From NCBI RefSeq assembly GCF_001636315.1, contig NZ_KV440949.1:5164084-5228083 (forward strand): a stretch of DNA of 64,000 nt, read 5' to 3'. This document shows, piece by piece, positions 25,069-34,798 of the stretch (within the stretch, counting starts at the first letter, position 1; each line of letters starts with the position of its first letter). The position numbers and the translations under genes were made by a program. This stretch comes from Neobacillus mesonae (lineage in GTDB: Bacteria > Bacillota > Bacilli > Bacillales > Cytobacillaceae). The notes beneath the pieces are model-generated. The model was given only the letters and a program-made list of their open reading frames with translations. It was not told the origin of the DNA and ran no database searches.

Positions 25069-25833
25069 ATGGTCATATTGGAAGCTAGTAATATCGTGAA
25101 AATTTATGGGGAAACAAGCGGCGAGGGTGCAACGAAGGCACTGGGTGGTGCAAACCTTTCTGTAAATAAAGGAGAGTTTATTGCTATTATGGGCCCTTCG
25201 GGGAGCGGTAAAACGACATTGCTTAATGTGTTAAGCGGAATTGATCGACCTACATCCGGCGAGATTATGATCAACGGTCAAGAAATAAGTAAAATGAAAA
25301 GAGATGAACTGGCGCTGTTTCGCCGAAGACAATTAGGCTTCGTGTTTCAAGAATTTAATTTATTAGATAGTTTAACAGTAAAGGAAAATATCATTCTGCC
25401 TATGGTTCTGGAAAAGAAACCTGCGGCTGAAATGGATGAAAAGGTCCAAAACTTAGCGGGGCTATTTGAAATAGAATCGATCTTACATAAATATCCCTAC
25501 AACATTTCGGGCGGACAGCAGCAGCGAACCGCTGTCAGCCGTGCACTTGTGAACGATCCGAGTATTATTTTTGCTGATGAACCAACAGGCAATTTGGATT
25601 CGAAATCGTCGACGGCAATCATGGAATGTTTTGAAAAAATTGTTGAAGAGCTTAAGGCAACAGTTCTTCTGGTTACCCATGACGTTTTCGCCGCCAGCTA
25701 CTGTCAGAAGGTTGTGTTTATTAAAGACGGACTCATCCATTCCTACATCGTAAAAAAAGGGAGCAGGAAGGAGTTCTTAAATCAGATTATGGATAATCTT
25801 GCTGTCTTAGGAGGAAGAACCTATGACATTTAA
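25069..25833 (+). CDS. Bce-type ABC transporter ATPase
   Basis: The 254-residue MacB-type ATPase has Walker A GPSGSGKTT, Q-loop FVFQEFNLL, signature NISGGQQQR and Walker B IIFADEPTGNLD. It pairs with the permease that begins 11 bases before its stop codon. It powers removal or target protection against cell-wall peptide antibiotics and signals to the adjacent kinase. Confidence 0.93.
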   Translation: MVILEASNIVKIYGETSGEGATKALGGANLSVNKGEFIAIMGPSGSGKTTLLNVLSGIDRPTSGEIMINGQEISKMKRDELALFRRRQLGFVFQEFNLLDSLTVKENIILPMVLEKKPAAEMDEKVQNLAGLFEIESILHKYPYNISGGQQQRTAVSRALVNDPSIIFADEPTGNLDSKSSTAIMECFEKIVEELKATVLLVTHDVFAASYCQKVVFIKDGLIHSYIVKKGSRKEFLNQIMDNLAVLGGRTYDI

Positions 25834-27784
25834 TCACATTATCTGGAAAATGGCAAAGGTCCAATATAAAAAATATATCTTTTACTTCCTATGCAACAGT
25901 TTTGCTGTCATGTTTTTCTTTATGTTTTCAACCGTATATTTTAACGAGCGGATTGTTGAAGTGAAAAAGTTAGAGGGGATCAAGGATGCCTTAGCCATTC
26001 CCGGTGTTGCCCTTGTTGTGTTTACCATATTTTTCATTAGCTACGCCCACAATGTATTTATGAAAAAAAGGAAAAGCGAGTTTGGACTTTTCATGACACT
26101 CGGGATGTCGCATCGCGATATTAGCAAATTGTTATTGCTGGAAAATGGACTCATTGGCATATTGTCAATTATTTCTGGTCTTGTCGGGGGTGCAATATTC
26201 TCCAGATTATTCTTTTTACTATTAATGAATAGTGTGGGATTAAAGGAAATTCCATTTCATTTCAAAAGCAATATGTTTATGTACTCCATAGGCGCCTTTG
26301 CGATCGTATTTTTAATTGCAGTTGGAAAATCACTCTTTTTTACACTAAAACGAGATGTGATTCAAAGTTTTAGGAGCAATAGGACTGCTGAAACAATCAA
26401 ACTTAAAAGCCCGTTATTCGGCGCCTTCGGGCTGGCAATTATGACAGGGTCTATCGTGATGCTGTATCAGACCTATTCGAATGCAACAGGAGCTTACCTG
26501 CTGCTTTGGACACTGGCAGTGTTAATGGGCTTATATATTAGTCTATATCAGTCCGTAAGTTTTTTTATCGAGCTTGCAAAAAAAAGTAAACCATTCTATT
26601 ATCGTCGATTGGTGTTACTAACGAATCTTGATTACAAGTTTAAACAGCTGACATCCATCCTTATGCTCGTGACTGTGATGATTATGGTAACGATCATTTA
26701 TACCACCTTATTGTTGACAATCTATAAATCTGCTGAAAAAGATGCACTCAATCAAAATCCTTATGATATGGCATTTCTGCAGACTGAAACGAAAAATAAC
26801 TTATCTGTGGACAAAATAAATTCAATCATTGATCAAAAAGAACATCCTTTAAAAGAGCATCTTGAAATACCAATCTATTATTCGATTCAAAAGCTTACTG
26901 GGGTAGATGGGTATTTTACAAATGTCATTATGTCGGTGGATGATTTTAATCAGTTAACAGGTCAGCGGAAGAGCCTCCGGGACAAGGAGTATATCAATTA
27001 TATCAATGAGGATATGGAATACGTGGAAACTGATGATATTAAATATGACTTACCTTTTGATATCGGAAATGAGGAGCGGGTGTATAAAGAGACGGAAACT
27101 ATTGCAGCAAAGACGATCAATAGTTTAAGTTATCTTCATGAATTTATTATCGTAAGTAATGACGAATTCGAACTGCTGAAACAGAACGTGAATGGCTTTG
27201 CGGGAAATATTCATTTAATCAAGGTGACCAATTGGAAAAACACGTCTGATGTAGTTGAGGAATTAGATAAGCAGTTTAAAAGCTATAATGATTCTACAAC
27301 GGCAATAACAGATACCTTAGATAAATTTACTTCAGAGGAGGAGCTTCTTCAGATCGCCTCAAAAGTGATGGATTATTATTCCAATAAAAATTCCAGCGGC
27401 ATAATGTTTTTTGTGATTTCATTTTTGAGCGTAATATTTTTCTTTGGAACATTCATTCTACTTTACTTAAATCTTTTTTCCGAAATGGATCAGGAAAAAT
27501 CTAAATATAAAAAGTTATATAAAATTGGCATTACCTTTAAAGAGGTAAGGGGCATCATTTCGAGGGAGTTAGCGACCCTATTCTTTCTCCCAACGATCCT
27601 TGGAACGACAATCGCATTTCTCTATGTCGCTATTTTGGCGACAGATGTCGGCGGGATCATGAAAAATCCCGAAATACTGGAGCATTTTAGTATCGTTTCA
27701 GGTGTTTATTTGTGCATTCAGGCGGGGTATTTCTTGTACGCTAGGAAGAAGATGAGTTTCTATTTAACTGAAGAAACTAGTTAA
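25823..27784 (+). CDS. Bce-type ABC transporter permease
   Basis: The 653-residue FtsX-family permease has about ten membrane segments. A large extracytoplasmic domain of roughly 200 residues (about 310-520) lies between segments seven and eight; this layout is specific to BceB-type permeases and is where peptide antibiotics act. It overlaps the ATPase gene. The antibiotic class cannot be told from the sequence. Confidence 0.92.
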   Translation: MTFNHIIWKMAKVQYKKYIFYFLCNSFAVMFFFMFSTVYFNERIVEVKKLEGIKDALAIPGVALVVFTIFFISYAHNVFMKKRKSEFGLFMTLGMSHRDISKLLLLENGLIGILSIISGLVGGAIFSRLFFLLLMNSVGLKEIPFHFKSNMFMYSIGAFAIVFLIAVGKSLFFTLKRDVIQSFRSNRTAETIKLKSPLFGAFGLAIMTGSIVMLYQTYSNATGAYLLLWTLAVLMGLYISLYQSVSFFIELAKKSKPFYYRRLVLLTNLDYKFKQLTSILMLVTVMIMVTIIYTTLLLTIYKSAEKDALNQNPYDMAFLQTETKNNLSVDKINSIIDQKEHPLKEHLEIPIYYSIQKLTGVDGYFTNVIMSVDDFNQLTGQRKSLRDKEYINYINEDMEYVETDDIKYDLPFDIGNEERVYKETETIAAKTINSLSYLHEFIIVSNDEFELLKQNVNGFAGNIHLIKVTNWKNTSDVVEELDKQFKSYNDSTTAITDTLDKFTSEEELLQIASKVMDYYSNKNSSGIMFFVISFLSVIFFFGTFILLYLNLFSEMDQEKSKYKKLYKIGITFKEVRGIISRELATLFFLPTILGTTIAFLYVAILATDVGGIMKNPEILEHFSIVSGVYLCIQAGYFLYARKKMSFYLTEETS

Positions 27785-27800
27785 AAGGCAAGCATAAAAA

Positions 27801-27823
27801 GAAGCGGCATACCCGCCGCTTCG
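27801..27823. terminator. Terminator between the Bce module and adenine deaminase
   Basis: GAAGCGGC / GCCGCTTC stem with loop ATACCC, between convergent genes. Confidence 0.8.
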
Positions 27824-27839
27824 TCTTTCTATTTCACAC

Positions 27840-29582
27840 TTATTTTACTGAGACATCAATATGCCTGAAGTTTTTTACATCAAATAAGCCTATGTCGGTA
27901 ACTTTTATTTCGGGAATAACTGGCAGAGCCAAAAATGACATCGTCAAAAACGGATTAAAGTTTCCATTAAAACCAATTTCTGCGAGGGCTTGATTGAGTG
28001 AGTCAAGTTTCGCATTGATTTCTTCGTAACCCATATTCGCAATCAATCCCGAAATCTTTAAAGGCAGGGATGCAAGTATGGCACCGTCTTGGATAACAGC
28101 CATACCTCCACCCATTTCTCCAAGCACATCAATTGCAGTTAACAAATCTGCATCATTTGTTCCAACTGCCACTAAATTATGGGAATCGTGAGCAACAGTT
28201 GAAGCAATAGCACCGCTTAACAGACCGAATCCTTTTACAATTCCTCTCCCGATATTTCCTGTCATTTTATGTCTTTCTATCACAAGCAGTTTTAAAAGGT
28301 CAGTTTCAGTGGAGGGGACAAACTTACCATCCTTCTTGGAAACAGACTCTACAATATGTTTCGTGACAATACTATTCGGAATAATTTGGATTACATTAGC
28401 CATTGGCCTGTCATCTAATGCTATCGCTAGATCATCCAATGAGGGAGGATGGAACTTTACAGTTTCTAGCAGTTTTGCAGGCGGGGGAATTTGTACTCCC
28501 AAATCCCCTCCAAAAAGATATTTTCCTTTTTCTGCCACAAGTACTCCACGTGCAAAAACCTGGTCAATCTCAAGCTTCTCTAAGTGATTTAACAAAATAA
28601 AATCAGCATCATAACCAGGTGCAATAGCTCCTTTGTTTTTCAGTCCAAAACATTCTGCAGCATTTAATGTGGCCATTTGAATGGCTAATATAGGGTCAAA
28701 TCCTTTTGAAATGGTCAGGCGGACATTGTGATCAATGCTGCCCTCTGCCATAATGTCATCCAAATGCTTATCATCAGTTACAAATAGACATCGCCGAGCG
28801 TTTTTTTCGGTTACTGCATCGAGCAAATTGCCCAAGTCCTTTGCTGCCGAACCCTCTCGCAGCATCACATACATTCCGCGTTCCAGTCTTTCTCTTGCCT
28901 CCGCAGCAGTAACACACTCATGGTCGGTCCGAATACCTGCCGTCATATAGACATTGATTCCCGTCGAATCAATCCCTGCGGCATGCCCGTCGATTTTTTT
29001 TCCTGCATTTTCAGTCATTTCAAGCTTTTCAAGCAAAGGCTCGGCACCTTGAAAAACGGAAGGGTAGTCCATCACCTCACCTAGTCCAAGGACCCGGCCA
29101 TGTGAATAAAATGGAGCTAAATCTTTAGCTGACAATGCTGCGCCTGCATTTTCAAATGGTGTTGCCGGAACACAAGAAGGGAGCATAAAGTATACGTGAA
29201 GCGGAAGGTTCTCGGAGGAATCCAGCATAAACTTGATCCCGTCCAAACCTGAAACATTTGCAATTTCGTGCGGGTCAGCAATAATGGTTGTGACGCCATG
29301 CGGTAAAACGACCTTGGCAAATTCTGGAGGAGTAACCATAGCAGACTCAATATGAACATGTCCGTCAATGAATCCCGGCGCTAAGTATTTACCCCCAGCA
29401 TCAATCACATTTTTGCCTTCGTATTCGCCAATCCCGACAATGACACCGCCTTCAACTGCAATATCTGCTTCCATAATCTCTTGGTTAAAAACATCAATGA
29501 TTTTTGCATTCTTAATGACAAGTTCAGCAGGGGAATGCATACCAGCAGCAGAAATTTTCCTTTTAAACTTTTCCCGATTCAT
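27840..29582 (-). CDS. ade: Adenine deaminase
   Basis: This 580-residue cytosolic metal-dependent amidohydrolase deaminates adenine to hypoxanthine. The motifs are canonical: GHVHIESAM, ADPHEIANV, KIDGHAAGI and RTDHECV, VTDDKH, and the C-terminal SVAHDSHN. The gene follows the NCS2 permease gene by 66 bases on the same strand with no terminator between, so both probably share the attenuated leader at 31114-31272. It supplies hypoxanthine to the neighbouring xanthine dehydrogenase. Confidence 0.95.
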   Translation of the reverse strand: MNREKFKRKISAAGMHSPAELVIKNAKIIDVFNQEIMEADIAVEGGVIVGIGEYEGKNVIDAGGKYLAPGFIDGHVHIESAMVTPPEFAKVVLPHGVTTIIADPHEIANVSGLDGIKFMLDSSENLPLHVYFMLPSCVPATPFENAGAALSAKDLAPFYSHGRVLGLGEVMDYPSVFQGAEPLLEKLEMTENAGKKIDGHAAGIDSTGINVYMTAGIRTDHECVTAAEARERLERGMYVMLREGSAAKDLGNLLDAVTEKNARRCLFVTDDKHLDDIMAEGSIDHNVRLTISKGFDPILAIQMATLNAAECFGLKNKGAIAPGYDADFILLNHLEKLEIDQVFARGVLVAEKGKYLFGGDLGVQIPPPAKLLETVKFHPPSLDDLAIALDDRPMANVIQIIPNSIVTKHIVESVSKKDGKFVPSTETDLLKLLVIERHKMTGNIGRGIVKGFGLLSGAIASTVAHDSHNLVAVGTNDADLLTAIDVLGEMGGGMAVIQDGAILASLPLKISGLIANMGYEEINAKLDSLNQALAEIGFNGNFNPFLTMSFLALPVIPEIKVTDIGLFDVKNFRHIDVSVK

Positions 29583-29648
29583 CGTCTAAAAACCTCCCCT
29601 GAATATTTTTCCCCCTCAAATTCATACTTTATTTTCTTAGCTTTAAAA

Positions 29649-31016
29649 TTAATTACCTGCCATGATGAAGTTGATGATAAATGCGATACTTATAATGTAC
29701 ATAATCCAATGAAGCTGTTTTCCCTTACCAGTTAATAGCTTTAGGATTGTATAAGAAACGAAACCAAAAGCCAATCCCTCTGCAATGCTGTAGGTTAAAG
29801 GCATTAAAATAATAGTTAAAAACACAGGAATGACATCTGTAAAATCATCAAAACTTATTTCTTTTATTTCGCTGAGCATCAATGCTCCAACGAGAATTAA
29901 TATTGGTGCGGTTGCAGCATTCGGAATAAAGTTAATAATCGGTGCAAAAACCAGCATCACGAAGAAAAGAATCCCTGCTGTTAAAGCAGTAAGTCCTGTT
30001 CTTCCGCCTTCTGCAATCCCTGTTGCGTTTTCAACATACGCATTTAATGCAGTACTGCCAACAGCAGCGCTTGCCATTGTACCAATTGAGTCCGCTTGTA
30101 AGGCTCTGTCTAAGTTCTCGATCTTACCGTTTTTATCAACTAATCCAGCTTTTTTAGTTAAACCGATCAAGGTTGCCAGGTTATCAAATAATTCAACAAT
30201 TGTGAAGGAGAAGATGATTGAAATAATCCCATACTTTACAGCGCCGACAATATCCATCGCAAGGAATGTTTCGGAAAGACTTGGTAACTTTAAAGAAATT
30301 ACATCACTAACAGCAGTTGGATGTCCTACGACACCGACAATCATCGCCAATATCGTTGTTACAATAATACTAATTAACAGGGAGCCCTTCACTTTTTTGG
30401 CCATTAAAAAAGCTGCTAAAACAAGTCCGATAATTGCAACAAGCGGTCCTTTGCTTGTAATATTACCAAGGGCTACTGTTGTTGCATCACTGGCAACAAC
30501 GATTCCTGCATTTTTAAAACCGATAAATGCAATGAACAGCCCAATCCCAACCCCTATGGCCGATTTGAGCACATTCGGTATGCCATCAACAATCATTTGC
30601 CGAATACCTGTTATGGTTAAGAGAAAGAAGACAATACCAGAAATGAAGACAGCACCTAATGCAGTCTGCCAGCTTAACCCTTCACCAAGTACAACCGTAT
30701 ATGCGAAAAATGCATTTAAACCCATCCCCGGAGCAACAGCAACAGGGAAGTTAGCCCATAATGCCATAAGAATTGTACAGAATACACTAGCATAAATCGT
30801 AGCCGCTAAAGCAGCTTCTTTCGGAATTCCCGCATCGGAAAGAATTAAAGGGTTGACGAAGATGATATAACTCATCGTCATAAAAGTCGTAATGCCTGCT
30901 AGTATTTCTGTCCTTACAGTAGAGTTTCGTTCCGTTATTTTGAAAAAATGATCAAGTGAGCCGTTTTGCCTTGGAGCAGGAGCTTTACCTTGTACAACCT
31001 CTTTTCCAGTAGTCAT
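29649..31016 (-). CDS. NCS2-family purine permease (PbuG/PbuO/AzgA type)
   Basis: The 455-residue protein has about 12-14 membrane segments and AzgA-branch features: an N-terminal FFKITERNSTVRTEILAGIT segment and SSTALNAYVENATGIAEGGRTG. This branch imports adenine, guanine or hypoxanthine by proton symport. Co-transcription with adenine deaminase points to adenine or hypoxanthine. Its long leader contains an attenuator. Confidence 0.92.
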   Translation of the reverse strand: MTTGKEVVQGKAPAPRQNGSLDHFFKITERNSTVRTEILAGITTFMTMSYIIFVNPLILSDAGIPKEAALAATIYASVFCTILMALWANFPVAVAPGMGLNAFFAYTVVLGEGLSWQTALGAVFISGIVFFLLTITGIRQMIVDGIPNVLKSAIGVGIGLFIAFIGFKNAGIVVASDATTVALGNITSKGPLVAIIGLVLAAFLMAKKVKGSLLISIIVTTILAMIVGVVGHPTAVSDVISLKLPSLSETFLAMDIVGAVKYGIISIIFSFTIVELFDNLATLIGLTKKAGLVDKNGKIENLDRALQADSIGTMASAAVGSTALNAYVENATGIAEGGRTGLTALTAGILFFVMLVFAPIINFIPNAATAPILILVGALMLSEIKEISFDDFTDVIPVFLTIILMPLTYSIAEGLAFGFVSYTILKLLTGKGKQLHWIMYIISIAFIINFIMAGN

Positions 31017-31113
31017 AAAATCACTCCCTAAAATTTGATAAGATAAGCCGTAAAATACATGGCCTTACAGTGTAATGTAAAAATTCACCCCCTTACCAAG
31101 GTTAAGTTGTTAG

Positions 31114-31159
31114 TAAAAAAACCGCAGAAAGGAAACATATTTGTTCCAATCTGCGGTTT
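31114..31159 (-). terminator. Attenuator terminator in the NCS2-ade leader
   Basis: On the minus strand AAACCGCAGA pairs with TCTGCGGTTT (31119-31159) with an inner GGAAC/GTTTCC stem, followed by a T-run. An upstream AATCTG (31178-31183) can pair with CAGATT at the terminator's 5' arm, giving a mutually exclusive anti-terminator. Confidence 0.75.
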
Positions 31160-31160
31160 C

Positions 31161-31216
31161 ATACTAATCCGTTTAACAGATTATTAAGAACCGACCTTTT
31201 AAGAAGAGGAATAGAT
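31161..31216 (-). promoter_or_regulatory. Structured leader motif A (candidate riboswitch, unknown class)
   Basis: The minus-strand RNA can form a three-way junction. P1 is AUCUAUUCC with GGAUUAGUAU (one bulge, one mismatch), P2 is UCUU/AAGG, and P3 is UUAA/UUAA with a loop containing UCUG. CGGUUC precedes P3 and CGGA follows it. The same core (CGGU-N-UC, UCUGUU, CGGA, then GUAU and ACCG) occurs in the leader at 37629-37692 before the other NCS2 gene. It is not a recognisable purine aptamer. Confidence 0.5.
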
Positions 31217-31278
31217 GGATCCTTCGTTTAACGAAAAGACATCATCTAGTTTTTTAAAAATAATTGTGTGATCCTAAA

Positions 31279-31307
31279 AACATATTAATATTAATCAGAC
31301 ATATCAA
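31279..31307 (-). promoter_or_regulatory. Promoter of the NCS2-ade leader
   Basis: On the minus strand TTGATA (31307-31302), 17 bases, TATGTT (31284-31279). Transcription would start near 31272, giving a leader of about 255 bases before the permease gene. Confidence 0.6.
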
Positions 31308-31311
31308 CCCG

Positions 31312-31626
31312 TTATACTGGCTCAATAAATACATCCATGATCCCGCCGCAAATTCCGCCATCCTCATAGAAAAGTCCTTTAGTTAAATCGACTTGATACT
31401 GAGCGGGTTTCTGGCTGCTGATTACAACCATCGCAGTTTCAATTACTTCTGCCTCTCCACAGCCGCCGCCAATTGTGCCAATCAGTTTCCCGTCTTCAAT
31501 AATGATCATCTTGGAACCGGCCTTTCTTGGAGTCGAACCTTTTGTTCGAATGATTGTTGCCAGAGCAGCTTTTTTTCCTGCATTTTTTATTCCTAACAAA
31601 CTATCCAAGATGTCGAGGGATTTCAT
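31312..31626 (-). CDS. XdhC/CoxI-domain protein, short (xanthine dehydrogenase maturation)
   Basis: The 104-residue protein is a stand-alone N-terminal XdhC/CoxI domain (ALATIIRTKGSTPRKAGSKM and GGGCGEAEV). Proteins of this family insert the sulfurated molybdenum cofactor into xanthine dehydrogenase. Its start overlaps the stop of the longer XdhC gene by four bases. In B. subtilis PucA both domains are, as I recall, in one protein; here they are split. Confidence 0.85.
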   Translation of the reverse strand: MKSLDILDSLLGIKNAGKKAALATIIRTKGSTPRKAGSKMIIIEDGKLIGTIGGGCGEAEVIETAMVVISSQKPAQYQVDLTKGLFYEDGGICGGIMDVFIEPV

Positions 31627-32441
31627 TTCCTGTTCATCTCTCTAAAACCGCGTGAAGCTAACGGTCTGATGTCCTTACTAATCGATTCCCCTGACATTCC
31701 ATTTTTTACTTTTAAAATTTCCGCCATAATGCTGACGGCAATTTCCGCAGGTGTTTCTGCTCCAATATCAAGCCCAACAGGTGTATAAATTTGATTAAGT
31801 CTTTCAAAAGGAAATTCCTCTTTTAACTGCTCAAAAACACCGGAAATCCTTCTTCTGCTGCCAATCATTCCAATATAAGCAGGCTCGACATTTCGCCCTA
31901 GCAACTCCTGCAAACTCAAAACATCGAAGCGATGTCCCCTTGTAAGCAGCAAAATATAAGTTTTACTGGTAAGAGGTACATTATTAAAATAACATAGGAA
32001 AGGCTTACAAATTACTTCGTCAACACCCGGAAACCGATCGGTATTTGCAAATTCAGGCCGATCGTCAATAACCGTCACATAAAACCCAAGCATGCCTCCA
32101 AGCTTTGCAACCGGTTCACAAACATGGCCAGCCCCAGCAATAATCAAGTGGGGAGGGGAGGGGTATACATCAATAAAACATTCAAAATTCACACCTTTCA
32201 CCTCAAAATCCACTGTCTTCGATTTCCCTCTTTTTAACAGTTCTATACATTTCTCTGATACGCTATTCGTAAGGGAAAGTGGAAACCTTTTATCAGGAAA
32301 GCAGCCCCCATTTTCAATATAAACCGCTTTGGAACAAATGAAGTTCGCATTACTTGAATTTGTAATGGTGACTAAACAAGCATCATTGTATTCTGTAGTC
32401 GCTTTCTTTAATATATTAAGCATATTTAGCAAATTATTCAC
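31623..32441 (-). CDS. XdhC/CoxI family maturation protein with Rossmann domain
   Basis: The 272-residue protein has a weak N-terminal XdhC-like part and a C-terminal nucleotide-binding XdhC_C domain: HLIIAGAGHVCEPVAKLGGM, ILLLTRGHRFD, and YIGMIGSRRR. It works in maturation of molybdenum hydroxylases. It overlaps the large subunit gene by four bases and the short XdhC gene by four. The two XdhC proteins together probably do the job of a single PucA-type protein. Confidence 0.88.
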   Translation of the reverse strand: MNNLLNMLNILKKATTEYNDACLVTITNSSNANFICSKAVYIENGGCFPDKRFPLSLTNSVSEKCIELLKRGKSKTVDFEVKGVNFECFIDVYPSPPHLIIAGAGHVCEPVAKLGGMLGFYVTVIDDRPEFANTDRFPGVDEVICKPFLCYFNNVPLTSKTYILLLTRGHRFDVLSLQELLGRNVEPAYIGMIGSRRRISGVFEQLKEEFPFERLNQIYTPVGLDIGAETPAEIAVSIMAEILKVKNGMSGESISKDIRPLASRGFREMNRK

Positions 32442-34798
32442 CTCGTTTGCGGGTGGACCTTCTCTTTTAAAAACTTCATTTCTTTAAAGATTCTTTCAGG
32501 TGTTGCCGGCAGGTGTTTGATTCTAATTCCAACTGCATCATAAAGAGCATTCATGATTGCCGGAATGATTGGTATCATGACTACCTCACCGATTCCCTTC
32601 GCGCCTAATGGATTGGAAGGCTCCGGTTCCTCAACCGGAATCGTTTCAATTATTGGTGTCTCACGAATAGTAGGGATGATATAGTCCGTAAAATTCTTTG
32701 TTTTATGAATACCGTTTTCAATGATTACATCTTCGTAGAGGGTGTAACCAATTCCCATTATTGCGCCGCCTTCTGTCTGTCCCTCAAGCCCCTGAGGATT
32801 TATGACCCTGCCGGCATCAGGAATGGAAACAACTCGCAGTACATCTGTTTCACCCGTCAATGTATCTATCTCTACAAGGACAACATGCGTTAAATAACCA
32901 TAGATATGATGTGGCGCTCCTCCAGAATTTTTTATTTCACCCTTTTCCTTTGGTAAAATAAAATGACCTTCAACTTTGGTATTTAATCGATTTTCAAATA
33001 AGTATTCGTAAATTTCCGCATGAGTTAAGGAAAGCTCAGGTCGCATCTTAACATATAACAGACCATTTAAATGAGTGATCTCATGAACTGGAACGTCAAA
33101 CATATCCGCTGCCGTTTGTGTGAGCAGCTTATTCATATTCGGCGCAGCTGAAGCAATTGCCCTTGTGCCTGCATAGGTCGAACGGGAGGCTGTAACTGTA
33201 CCGCCATCGGGTGTTTCCTTAGTATTTCCTTGGACAACTTTTATTTTATTTATCTCACATTTAAGAAGCTCGGCTGCAGCCTGAGCATACACGGTACTAT
33301 TGCCGCCGCCGATTTCCTCACAGCCGACCCCAACTTTAAAATAGCCATCTGCTAAAAGTTCTATGGAAGCAGCACCATAGTCAGGGACGCCAATTCCCAT
33401 GCCGATACCGTGAAAGGAGGTAGCAACACCGATCCCACGTTTTTTCCACGGCTCACTTGGTTTACTTTTATATAAGTCCTGGTTTACCCAAAGTTCGCAA
33501 TTTTTTGCCGCTTCTAGTGTTTTATGTGTACCAACACTTGATTTAACTAGATGACCAAGGCTTGAATATTCACCTTGTTTGTAGGCATTTTTCTGTCTAA
33601 TTTCGATTGGATCCAGATGAAAATACCTGGCAATCATATCAAGATGGGTCTCAATTCCAACACAAACCTGGTTCACCCCAAATCCTCTAAAGGCTCCGGA
33701 GATTCCGTTATTGGTATAGACACAAAAGCCTTCTAAATCAATGTTGGGAATTTTATATGGACCTGTTGCGTGTTCTATTGCAAGCGCAATGACAGCACCG
33801 CCTAGTGATGCATATGCCCCAGTATCGGCAACCGCCCTCACTTGTTGAGCAACCAATGTGCCATCCTTCATTGCTGCTGTTTTAACATGTACTTTAAAAG
33901 GGTGGCGCTTAATCCCGGCAACAACTGATTCCTCTCGGCTAAGGTGAATTTTTACGGGGCGTCCATTTGAATGTAGAGCTAAAAGGGCTAAATAAATTTG
34001 GACTGTTATTTCGTCCTTTCCGCCAAAGGCACCACCAAGCGGACTAGAAATAACATGAATTAGATCTGGGTTATAGCCAAGTGCCCGTGCAATTTGCAGT
34101 TTATCGCGGTGTGCATATTGTCCGGGGCATTGGATTGTTAAAATACCATTTTCACCAAGGACTCCCCAGCCGCCTTCTGTTTCAATGAAAGCATGCATCT
34201 GTCTAGGGGAGTAAAACGTATTTTCTAATACCAAATCCGCTTCTGCAAAAGCTTTTTCGACATCTCCATTTCTTATTGCCACATGACTGTGAATGTTCCC
34301 GCTTGGGTGAAGGTGGGCAGCTTCCTTTGACATAGCATATTCCGGATCTGTTACAGGTTCCAGTGGTTCATAATTCACTTCGATTAATCCAAGTGCCATC
34401 TCAGCCATTTCTTTTGTTTCCGCAGCAACAAGTGCGACTGCGTCCCCAGTGCAGCGAACAATATCTTCAGCAAGAACCGGTTGGTCAGGAATGATAATGC
34501 CAAAACCATTAAACCCTGGAACATCCTTATGTGTTAAGACCGCTACAACACCTTCTAAAGCCTCTGCCTTTGATGTATCAATTCCTTTTATTTTTGCATA
34601 AGGATATTTCGCGCGGAGGATCTTGCCCCAAAGCATATTGTCATAATGAATGTCTGTCATGTATTTTAGTTCACCTGTAACTTTAGGTTCGCCATCAATC
34701 CGTTTCACAGGTTTACCAATCCATTTAAAATCAGTGGAATTTTCTTCTCCGGACGTTGTTTTTTCTTTTACTTGAATCTCATTATTCATGACACTCAT
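32438..34798 (-). CDS. Xanthine dehydrogenase, molybdopterin-binding subunit
   Basis: The 786-residue large subunit belongs to the molybdenum hydroxylase (CoxL/XdhA) family. Cofactor and catalytic segments seen are SSPLGGAFGGKDE, GAFRGFGVNQV, GCEEIGGGN and GAKGIGEVV (catalytic glutamate in the last). It oxidises hypoxanthine to xanthine and may continue to urate. It corresponds to PucD of B. subtilis. No uricase gene was recognised in the window, so xanthine rather than urate may be the intended product here; this is inference. Confidence 0.93.
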   Translation of the reverse strand: MSVMNNEIQVKEKTTSGEENSTDFKWIGKPVKRIDGEPKVTGELKYMTDIHYDNMLWGKILRAKYPYAKIKGIDTSKAEALEGVVAVLTHKDVPGFNGFGIIIPDQPVLAEDIVRCTGDAVALVAAETKEMAEMALGLIEVNYEPLEPVTDPEYAMSKEAAHLHPSGNIHSHVAIRNGDVEKAFAEADLVLENTFYSPRQMHAFIETEGGWGVLGENGILTIQCPGQYAHRDKLQIARALGYNPDLIHVISSPLGGAFGGKDEITVQIYLALLALHSNGRPVKIHLSREESVVAGIKRHPFKVHVKTAAMKDGTLVAQQVRAVADTGAYASLGGAVIALAIEHATGPYKIPNIDLEGFCVYTNNGISGAFRGFGVNQVCVGIETHLDMIARYFHLDPIEIRQKNAYKQGEYSSLGHLVKSSVGTHKTLEAAKNCELWVNQDLYKSKPSEPWKKRGIGVATSFHGIGMGIGVPDYGAASIELLADGYFKVGVGCEEIGGGNSTVYAQAAAELLKCEINKIKVVQGNTKETPDGGTVTASRSTYAGTRAIASAAPNMNKLLTQTAADMFDVPVHEITHLNGLLYVKMRPELSLTHAEIYEYLFENRLNTKVEGHFILPKEKGEIKNSGGAPHHIYGYLTHVVLVEIDTLTGETDVLRVVSIPDAGRVINPQGLEGQTEGGAIMGIGYTLYEDVIIENGIHKTKNFTDYIIPTIRETPIIETIPVEEPEPSNPLGAKGIGEVVMIPIIPAIMNALYDAVGIRIKHLPATPERIFKEMKFLKEKVHPQTR

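Noticed and set aside
29830..30795. Open frame of 321 codons on the plus strand opposite the NCS2 permease gene
   Set aside because: It is antisense to a clear transporter gene, its composition is that of a mirrored membrane protein, and it has no ribosome site or known motif.
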